From positions 1 to 6,449 of the forward strand of contig JASKZZ010000412.1 in NCBI GenBank assembly GCA_030147335.1: a stretch of 6,449 bases of DNA, read 5' to 3'. Below the pieces are notes generated by a model. It made no database searches, was not told where the DNA came from, and was given only the letters and a program-made list of their open reading frames with translations. Below are positions 1 to 5,068 of this stretch, one piece after another. The position numbers and the translations under genes are program-made. The stretch comes from Herpetosiphonaceae bacterium (GTDB taxonomy: Bacteria > Chloroflexota > Chloroflexia > Chloroflexales > Kallotenuaceae). How positions within the stretch are numbered: the first letter of the stretch is position 1; every line of letters starts with the position of its first letter.

Positions 1-174
1 CTTATGGCCGAGAGCGGCAAGGCCGACACCATTTTTATGCACTGCTTGCCCGCCCATCGCGGCGAAGAGGTCACATCCGACGTGATTGACAGCCAACGAT
101 CAGTTGTTTTTGACCAAGCCGAAAATCGGCTTCACGCGCAAAAAGCATTGATAGTGTGGCTGCTGGGCCGATAA
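1..174 (+). CDS. argF: Ornithine carbamoyltransferase, C-terminal fragment (5' end outside window)
   Basis: Frame 1 is open from the first base to TAA at 172-174 and gives the last 57 residues. Residues 14-21 of the fragment read HCLPAHRG, the HCLP active-site loop of ornithine carbamoyltransferases, whose Cys takes part in ornithine binding. The segment VVFDQAENRLHAQKA (35-49) is the typical family C-terminus and separates it from aspartate carbamoyltransferase. The enzyme transfers the carbamoyl group of carbamoyl phosphate to ornithine, giving citrulline in cytoplasmic arginine biosynthesis. The anabolic (ArgF) rather than catabolic (ArcB) role is inferred, because the upstream context is missing. 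Nothing is odd about the preserved part. No convincing terminator follows the stop, so read-through into the small gene at 268 is possible. Confidence 0.95.
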   Translation, partial: LMAESGKADTIFMHCLPAHRGEEVTSDVIDSQRSVVFDQAENRLHAQKALIVWLLGR

Positions 175-211
175 TGTGGACGCTGGTGTTTAGACCGCAT
201 CTTTGCAATGC

Positions 212-240
212 TTGACGACGTTTAAGAAGAACTGTGTAGT
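212..240 (+). promoter_or_regulatory. Candidate sigma70-type promoter for the small gene at 268
   Basis: TTGACG (212-217) matches the -35 consensus at five of six positions. It is followed after exactly 17 nt by TGTAGT (235-240), which matches the -10 consensus at four of six. The predicted start is near 247, about 20 nt before the GTG at 268 and just upstream of a strong SD. The call is from hexamers and spacing alone; the -10 is imperfect. Confidence 0.5.
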
Positions 241-249
241 ACTACATAG
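232..249. promoter_or_regulatory. Palindromic operator-like site over the -10 / transcription start
   Basis: CTGTGTAGTACTACATAG is an 18-nt inverted repeat with no spacer. The central 12 bp, TGTAGTACTACA (235-246), are a perfect palindrome, and the arms extend by two more pairs beyond a G/T mismatch. It covers the putative -10 box and transcription start of the 268-513 gene, where a dimeric repressor would block polymerase. No regulator gene is in view and I cannot assign a family. With no loop it is more likely a DNA-level site than an RNA hairpin. Confidence 0.45.
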
Positions 250-255
250 CGTCGG

Positions 256-262
256 AAAGGAG
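256..262 (+). promoter_or_regulatory. Ribosome binding site that sets the GTG start at 268
   Basis: AAAGGAG, 5 nt upstream of GTG 268-270, is a near-ideal Shine-Dalgarno. It is the main reason to accept this short reading frame as a real gene and to choose the GTG over the internal ATG at codon 34. Confidence 0.75.
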
Positions 263-267
263 CGAGT

Positions 268-513
268 GTGGATCAAGTACTCTCGTTTGTCGGTCAGCAC
301 ACAGAGCTGAAGGTAGCGATAGAAGAAGCGCAGACTGCCGCGAACGCTTGGCTCCAAGAGCACAGTATGTCGGTGGCCACAGTCTACAGCTCATCCAGCC
401 AATCTATCTGGCACCAGCAGGGGAACGGCCACTGGTATCATGTCATCATGCTCACGATCCAGTATTATCGAGCGGGATCGTCCGGCACTGCCACCAACGA
501 GGCTTTGCCCTAA
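268..513 (+). CDS. Small protein of unknown function (81 aa)
   Basis: I do not recognise a named family. The start is GTG with a strong SD (AAAGGAG, 5 nt away), a candidate promoter lies upstream, and a hairpin follows 18 nt after the stop, so it has the signals of a real single-gene unit. The sequence suggests a compact alpha/beta fold: an amphipathic helix at about residues 9-32 (HTELKVAIEEAQTAANAWLQ), then two beta strands, about 35-41 and 54-67 (GHWYHVIMLTIQYY), joined by a Ser/Gln-rich turn. The tail of about 14 residues is polar and probably disordered. There is no signal peptide, membrane helix or Cys pair, so it is probably cytoplasmic. The helix-strand-strand pattern with an aromatic second strand loosely recalls small sporulation or stress proteins such as Cse60, but that is a resemblance only. 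It may be co-transcribed with argF or expressed from its own, possibly repressed, promoter. Confidence 0.65.
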   Translation: MDQVLSFVGQHTELKVAIEEAQTAANAWLQEHSMSVATVYSSSSQSIWHQQGNGHWYHVIMLTIQYYRAGSSGTATNEALP

Positions 514-530
514 CCCCAAGGTATAACAGC

Positions 531-577
531 AAGCAGGGAGCCTATCATTTAGACCTGGCGGCTTCCTGCTTTAGCTT
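531..577 (+). terminator. Probable terminator hairpin after the small gene
   Basis: AAGCAGGGAGCC (531-542) pairs with GGCTTCCTGCTT (560-571) over 12 bp with one G-U pair, enclosing a 17-nt loop. It starts 18 nt after the stop at 513. The downstream tract (TTTAGCTT) is only weakly U-rich and the loop is long, so termination strength is uncertain; it could instead stabilise the 3' end. Confidence 0.55.
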
Positions 578-681
578 AATGACCGGCACAACCACAACTA
601 GCCATTTCTGCCCCACAGATCATGACCGACTGCCCACGGCGCAACTCCATTTGATCCGCTAGACTTGGGGACGCTTGTAGC

Positions 682-693
682 TGCTTGCAAGCA
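682..693. repeat. 12-bp perfect palindrome upstream of the TPR gene
   Basis: TGCTTGCAAGCA is its own reverse complement and sits 39 nt upstream of the ATG at 733, in the leader of the TPR gene. It could be a binding site for a dimeric regulator. I could not place a convincing promoter around it. Elsewhere in 572-721 I see no other clear signal. Confidence 0.35.
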
Positions 694-721
694 CTGAGTT
701 TTCACCATTGGCCAGGCATTC

Positions 722-728
722 GGAGGAG
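722..728 (+). promoter_or_regulatory. Ribosome binding site that sets the ATG start of the TPR gene
   Basis: GGAGGAG lies 4 nt before ATG 733-735 (6 nt if measured from GGAGG). The same frame can be read from a TTG at 685, but that start has no SD and would add 16 residues unlike a TPR helix. The ATG is therefore preferred. Confidence 0.85.
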
Positions 729-732
729 TTGT

Positions 733-3700
733 ATGGCGGGCAATCGCGCGATATTTGAGCGAGCCTTGGAACAGGGACGAGCTGCGGCGCAGCGCGAAGA
801 TTGGGCAACAGCACTTAAGGAAGTGCTGCGGGCAGTACAAGAGATACCGAATGATCTGGACGCTCGCAGTCAGCTTGCCGTCGCGCTGTACCACAACGCG
901 AAATATGCACAGGCAATCCAGTTATTGGAAGACCTACGCAAGCGCCGTGGTGACGATTCGTTCACACTCGCATACCTTGCCCGCGCATATGAGGGCAATG
1001 GAGATCTTGACAAAGCGGGGAATGTTCTTCTCGCACTCGCAGAGCAGTCATTAGCACAGCATATTATCCCAGACGCGCTCGAAGCGTTGGAAGAGGCGGT
1101 GCGATTACAGCCGCAGGACGCCGGCCTACGTATTCGGCTGGCCGAGATTCTGGTAGAAGCTGGTGATGCGCGCCGAGCAGCCGAGCAGTGCGTTGAGATT
1201 GCACGGCTACGGCAGGCGACAGGGGACATCGCCGGAACCGAAGAAGCCGTGGACGAAGCGCTTAGCCTTGATAGCGCAAATCGCGCCGCGCAAGCGCTGA
1301 AAGCCGAGCTTGGCATGCAGCGCTCAACTCCACCGGCAGCTGAGCCGTCTGCAGCAACGTCTGCCACGTCGGAAACGGACAGTGGCGATTACCCGTGGAC
1401 CAAGTCAGGATCAGATGATTCCGAGGCGGACAGCGGCGATTACCCGTGGACCACACCGGCATCCACCACCTCACAGTCCAACAGCGGCGATTACCCCTGG
1501 GCCACACCAACGCTACAAACCGGCTCCCTGCGTGATCCTCAGCTGCAACTGGACCAACTGCTTGGTCAAGCTGCCGCGGCCCGCGAGGCTGGTAATAATG
1601 CAGCCGCACTGCAAATGTATGAACAGGCGATCCAACAGGGTGCCGAGCGTAACGATGCGTTCTTTACCCTTGGCATGTTGTACCAAGAGCGGGGCGATCA
1701 TGCCAACGCAGCTACCATGCTGCGGAAAGCTGCGAGCAGCGATGAGTACGCGCTATCGGCGCACTTCGCGCTCGGCGACTCACTCAAGGCTCAGGGTGAG
1801 CTGCAAGCGGCAGCTGAAGAATACGAGACCACGATCCGCTGCGTTGACCTTGAAACAATTGGCCGCAGCGAAGCTGATGATCTGATCGCGATGTATCGCG
1901 CCGCAGCTGAATGTTATGTTGAGCTGGGCGAACTTTCGCGTGCTGCTTCATTGTATGGCACACTTGCAGGCTTTTTGCAAAGCAAGCGCTGGCTCAAGGA
2001 CATGGCCGACGAGTTCAAGGCTCGCGCCAAGGATCTTACCGAGCGTTCGATGTTTGCAAAGCTGCGCACCATGGGCACGGGAACACTGCCGGTCGAACGT
2101 GTGATCGCGCCCGAACCGGAGCCGGAGCCTTCGCAAACAACCTGGGGGTCGCTGCCGTCATTTAGCGACTTCCTGCGCGGTGATCCAGGTCAGGCTACTC
2201 CAGCCCCAATTGATCCGTTTGCGGCAATGGCGTCCTTAACTGTACCTGAGCAAATTTTCGCGCCGGTTACAACAATCGATACCAGTGGTGTTGACGATAC
2301 CATTGCACGGTTTATCGAAAGCAGTGGGCGTTTTATCGAGCAAGGTCTGGTTTGGGCGGCAATCGACGCTTGCCATGAAATTATTCGACACAACAGCGAG
2401 TATTTGCCGGTTCACTTACGGCTGGGTGAAATCTACGAGCGCGAAGGCCGGATCGAGGATGCGTTGGTCAAGTACCGCACGCTGATCGATACCTACACTG
2501 TTCGTGGCCGTGAGCTGGAAGCGGTTGATGTGTATTTCCGCGTGATCGAGCTATCGCCTGACAGCATGGACAAGCGACTGCAACTGGTTGAGCTGCTGCG
2601 CAAAGCCAAGCGCGGTGAGGCGGCAGTTGAACAAGCGCTGGTCATCGCAGGCACCTATTTCAAGCTGGGCCAGACCAACAAAGCGCTCGAAGAATATCGT
2701 CGCATCCAATCTTGGGCGCCTGCCACGCCAAAGCTGCATCAAGAATATGGCCATGCGTTGCTCAAACTGGAGCGCTGGGAAGCTGCTCAATCAGAATTCC
2801 GACGCGCCGTCCAGCTTGATCCGCAAAATCCCGTAGCGTTAGCGCAGCTCAACCTGACCATGGCAGTGCTGGGACAAAACGAGCAAGCAATGTGGGACTC
2901 GTTCGCGGCGCTCAAAGCGAAGCTTGCCGCCGACGCGCAGCAGCATCCTGCCGTGCAGTCTGAGTACCGCTCGGCGCTGATGATCGTCGATACGCCGATC
3001 TTGCACTATCTGCTGGGTCTGCTGCAACAATCCGCAGAGCAACATGCATCGGCGATGATGTCGTTCGAGCAAGCGGTTAGCCTACTGGTAATGGAAGAGC
3101 GTCCACAATTCTCGCCGATCCTTGTGCACCAAGCGATGGCCGACAGCTATCTGGAACAGGGCCAGATTCAAGAAGCAATCGACCAGCTGCACACCGTACA
3201 ACGCTTGTTTGTCGAGCAGCCGCTGCATATTGTCAGCATGCACCAGTTCGCCCGACCGCTGACCGAAAGCGAGCTACAGCGAAAGCTGGCAAAGGCACTC
3301 ACCGGTGCAGGCCAGTGGGAAGCAGCGATCAAGGCGCTCAAGATTTGCCAGCAGTTCGATGCCGCCGAGCCAAGCAGTTATATGCAGCTGGCGGAGGTCT
3401 ACACCCAGATAGGAGACAATGCGTCGGCCTTGCAGCAGTACGAGCTACTGGCGACGATGCAGGAAAGCAAGCAACAGCTTGACGGCGCGATTGCAACTCT
3501 TGACCAGGCGGTGCAAATCGCTTCGGATGCGCTGCCGCTGCGGTTACGACTGGCACAAATGCTGATCCGGCGCGGACTGCTTGATCGTGGCCTTAAGGAG
3601 CTGGAAGAAGTTGCGTCGCTGCAACGAGCTGCCGGCAAGATCAAGGAAGCCGTGGCCTCGCTCCAACAGGCTGCCGAAGTGTACTGGATGCTTGGACAGC

Positions 3701-4083
3701 ATGATCGGGTATATCACCTGTATGACAAAATCGTAGCGTTCGCGCCCGAAGACATCGACGCGAGACAACAACTGGTCAATCTGCATATCTTGTCCGGTCG
3801 GCGCGACGCGGCAATTGCTGAACAACGACGCATCGCGCGCATTTGCAGCGACCAGAAGAACTACACCGAGGCAATCGGCTGCTACCACCAGATTATCGCG
3901 CTTGATCCCGCCGATGCGGACGCCTACGAAAGTCTGGGCGACATGCTGATGCGGCAAAAAGAGTACGATCAAGCGGTGCGGCTGTATAAGCGGTTGTCGC
4001 GGCTACGGCCCAACGATGAGCGGGTTGAGGCGCTGCAAAGCGCTGCGGAGCGCATGTTGGTCATGACCAACGCAGCGGAATAA
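733..4083 (+). CDS. Large multi-block tetratricopeptide repeat (TPR) protein, 1116 aa
   Basis: A predominantly helical repeat protein. Block 1 (about residues 8-197) holds degenerate TPRs such as WATALKEVLRAVQEIPND. Linker 1 (about 198-266) is Ser/Thr/Pro/Asp-rich and carries three 17-residue repeats with SGDYPW at 217-222, 234-239 and 251-256. Block 2 (about 267-450) includes AALQMYEQAIQQG and AAEEYETTIRC. Linker 2 (about 455-519) has PEPEPEP (460-466), W471 and SFSDFL (476-481). Block 3 (about 520-1116) is a long solenoid ending in canonical units such as YTEAIGCYHQIIALDPADAD. TPR superhelices bind peptides and scaffold complexes; no catalytic domain, signal peptide or membrane helix is visible, so a cytoplasmic scaffold or adaptor is inferred. 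The partner is unknown. The gene has a strong SD, stands alone between a hairpin and a strong terminator, and precedes the cdaA-cdaR unit without being joined to it. The length is unusual but the frame is unbroken. Confidence 0.92.
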   Translation: MAGNRAIFERALEQGRAAAQREDWATALKEVLRAVQEIPNDLDARSQLAVALYHNAKYAQAIQLLEDLRKRRGDDSFTLAYLARAYEGNGDLDKAGNVLLALAEQSLAQHIIPDALEALEEAVRLQPQDAGLRIRLAEILVEAGDARRAAEQCVEIARLRQATGDIAGTEEAVDEALSLDSANRAAQALKAELGMQRSTPPAAEPSAATSATSETDSGDYPWTKSGSDDSEADSGDYPWTTPASTTSQSNSGDYPWATPTLQTGSLRDPQLQLDQLLGQAAAAREAGNNAAALQMYEQAIQQGAERNDAFFTLGMLYQERGDHANAATMLRKAASSDEYALSAHFALGDSLKAQGELQAAAEEYETTIRCVDLETIGRSEADDLIAMYRAAAECYVELGELSRAASLYGTLAGFLQSKRWLKDMADEFKARAKDLTERSMFAKLRTMGTGTLPVERVIAPEPEPEPSQTTWGSLPSFSDFLRGDPGQATPAPIDPFAAMASLTVPEQIFAPVTTIDTSGVDDTIARFIESSGRFIEQGLVWAAIDACHEIIRHNSEYLPVHLRLGEIYEREGRIEDALVKYRTLIDTYTVRGRELEAVDVYFRVIELSPDSMDKRLQLVELLRKAKRGEAAVEQALVIAGTYFKLGQTNKALEEYRRIQSWAPATPKLHQEYGHALLKLERWEAAQSEFRRAVQLDPQNPVALAQLNLTMAVLGQNEQAMWDSFAALKAKLAADAQQHPAVQSEYRSALMIVDTPILHYLLGLLQQSAEQHASAMMSFEQAVSLLVMEERPQFSPILVHQAMADSYLEQGQIQEAIDQLHTVQRLFVEQPLHIVSMHQFARPLTESELQRKLAKALTGAGQWEAAIKALKICQQFDAAEPSSYMQLAEVYTQIGDNASALQQYELLATMQESKQQLDGAIATLDQAVQIASDALPLRLRLAQMLIRRGLLDRGLKELEEVASLQRAAGKIKEAVASLQQAAEVYWMLGQHDRVYHLYDKIVAFAPEDIDARQQLVNLHILSGRRDAAIAEQRRIARICSDQKNYTEAIGCYHQIIALDPADADAYESLGDMLMRQKEYDQAVRLYKRLSRLRPNDERVEALQSAAERMLVMTNAAE
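1378..1530 (+). repeat. Three tandem 51-bp (17-residue) repeats within the TPR gene
   Basis: Units lie at 1378-1428, 1429-1479 and 1480-1530. Each begins with (D/N)SGDYPW followed by about ten variable residues rich in Ser, Thr, Pro and Asp. The first seven codons are nearly identical in DNA (GGCGATTACCC in all three) while the remainder has diverged. This suggests duplication followed by selection to keep the SGDYPW core. The units sit between TPR blocks 1 and 2, in a segment predicted to be disordered, consistent with a repeated short linear binding motif. Confidence 0.9.
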
Positions 4084-4102
4084 TATTTTATCGGTCCATA
4101 GC

Positions 4103-4138
4103 CGAAGGCTCCAGTTACAAGCTGGAGCCTTCGCTTTT
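4103..4138 (+). terminator. Strong intrinsic terminator after the TPR gene
   Basis: CGAAGGCTCCAG (4103-4114) pairs perfectly with CTGGAGCCTTCG (4122-4133) over 12 GC-rich base pairs around a 7-nt loop, followed by CTTTT. It begins 20 nt after the TPR stop codon and separates that gene from the promoter at 4202. Confidence 0.9.
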
Positions 4139-4201
4139 AAGTATTTGCTCCAGTTTCTCATTGTTTCATCAGTCTTAATCCGTCAGAGAGTTCGTTGGCT
4201 T

Positions 4202-4210
4202 TGCTATAAT
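4202..4210 (+). promoter_or_regulatory. Extended -10 promoter of the cdaA-cdaR operon
   Basis: TGCTATAAT contains a perfect -10 hexamer (TATAAT, 4205-4210) preceded by the TGn extension. No good -35 is found at 16-18 nt (the 17-nt position reads GTCAGA), as is usual for extended -10 promoters. Transcription would start near 4217, giving a leader of about 36 nt before ATG 4253. It lies downstream of the TPR terminator. Confidence 0.8.
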
Positions 4211-4252
4211 GCGCGGAGACACCGACAGTTTCAGTTGGTCCAGACACAACAT

Positions 4253-5068
4253 ATGCTGCCAGATTTAGCAGAGTTTTGGAACAGACTTAATCCGTTTCTT
4301 TATCCGGGCAACGGCATCGACATTCTTGTCGTTGCCTTGTTGTTCTGGTGGCTGCTGAGCATTATTCGTGGTACCCGCGCCGTGCAGCTACTGCGTGGCG
4401 TTACTGTGCTTTTGATCGCCGCATTTGCGCTTGGCTCGGTGCTGCCACTGCAAACGTTAAACTGGCTGCTCGAAAATGCGATCCGTCCCGCCTTGATCGT
4501 TGCTATTCCGGTTCTGTTCCAGCCGGAGCTTCGCCGCGCATTGGAAACGCTTGGACGTAGCAGCGAAGTTGTAACACGCCGACCATTTGGCGTTAATCAC
4601 AACGACATGGCCACAACAATCACGCTTCTGGTCCGTGCCGCGCAGCAGCTTGCGCAGCAACAAACGGGCGCGTTGATGGTGATTGAGCGCAACACTGGCT
4701 TGCAGGAATACGCCGACCGAGGCGTTATTCTCGATGCGCGCTTATCGGTACCGCTGCTGCTCAACATTTTCTTTCCGAACTCGCCGCTGCACGATCTCGC
4801 CGTGATTATTCGCGGCGGACGAATCTTAGCGGCAAATGCAGTGTTACCGCTCAGCGAAAACGTCGTCGGCACACCACGCTACGGATCGCGCCATCGCGCC
4901 GCGCTGGGTGTCAGCGAACAATCGGATGCCATTGCGCTGGTTGTGTCGGAAGAAACCGGCAGCATATCCGTTGCAACAAATGGGCGCATGGTGAGGCACC
5001 TGAGCGAGGCCCGACTACGCAAGCTACTGGCTGAGCTGCTGAACGTGACGCTAGAGGAGCCAGCATGA
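4253..5068 (+). CDS. cdaA: Membrane diadenylate cyclase CdaA (c-di-AMP synthase), 271 aa, with DLA in place of DGA
   Basis: Condenses two ATP into cyclic di-AMP, a second messenger for potassium/osmolyte balance and envelope homeostasis. The frame is open from 4145, but that lies upstream of the promoter; ATG 4253 gives 271 aa, close to the 273 aa of Bacillus subtilis CdaA. Three membrane helices are visible at about 21-37, 49-66 and 77-90, followed by the family hallmark FQPELRRALETLG (89-101) and a cytoplasmic DAC domain (about 92-255). Family signatures include GALMVIERNTGL (139-150), LDARLS (160-165), PNSPLHDLAVIIRGGRI (175-191), LPLSEN (198-203), GSRHRAALG (211-219) and VVSEETGSIS (230-239). 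The catalytic DGA motif reads D181-L182-A183, whereas the RHR motif (213-215) is intact. Gly-to-Leu needs two base changes (CTC versus GGC), so a single base error does not explain it. No clear SD precedes the ATG. The stop overlaps the cdaR start by 4 nt, indicating translational coupling. Confidence 0.93.
   Translation: MLPDLAEFWNRLNPFLYPGNGIDILVVALLFWWLLSIIRGTRAVQLLRGVTVLLIAAFALGSVLPLQTLNWLLENAIRPALIVAIPVLFQPELRRALETLGRSSEVVTRRPFGVNHNDMATTITLLVRAAQQLAQQQTGALMVIERNTGLQEYADRGVILDARLSVPLLLNIFFPNSPLHDLAVIIRGGRILAANAVLPLSENVVGTPRYGSRHRAALGVSEQSDAIALVVSEETGSISVATNGRMVRHLSEARLRKLLAELLNVTLEEPA
5053..5059 (+). promoter_or_regulatory. Ribosome binding site of cdaR inside the cdaA 3' end
   Basis: AGAGGAG is placed 5 nt before ATG 5065-5067 and lies within the last codons of cdaA. 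Together with the ATGA overlap it fixes the cdaR start and supports co-expression with cdaA. Confidence 0.85.

Noticed and set aside
348..662. 104-codon + strand frame overlapping the small gene
   Set aside because: No SD at its start; it runs through the hairpin at 531-571 and competes with the better supported 268-513 frame.
637..680. Promoter for the TPR gene around TTGATC (651-656) or TAGACT (660-665)
   Set aside because: Neither hexamer has an acceptable partner at 16-18 nt spacing.
685..732. Upstream TTG start extending the TPR protein by 16 residues
   Set aside because: No SD in front of 685, and the frame there crosses the palindrome and the strong SD (722-728) that clearly serves ATG 733.
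870..1367. 165-codon open frame on the - strand inside the TPR gene
   Set aside because: Antisense shadow of a GC-rich TPR coding region, with Ala/Ser/Arg-rich low-complexity composition and no initiation signals.
1310..1885. 191-codon + strand frame overlapping the TPR gene
   Set aside because: Out-of-frame shadow with biased Arg/Ser/Pro composition; the overlapping TPR frame has a clear protein pattern.
3544..3972. 142-codon - strand frame
   Set aside because: Lies wholly within the TPR coding region, with no SD or promoter; composition typical of an antisense shadow.
4145..4252. N-terminal extension of CdaA by 36 residues
   Set aside because: It starts upstream of the TATAAT promoter and is Arg/Gln-rich, unlike CdaA N-termini; the ATG at 4253 gives the normal family length.
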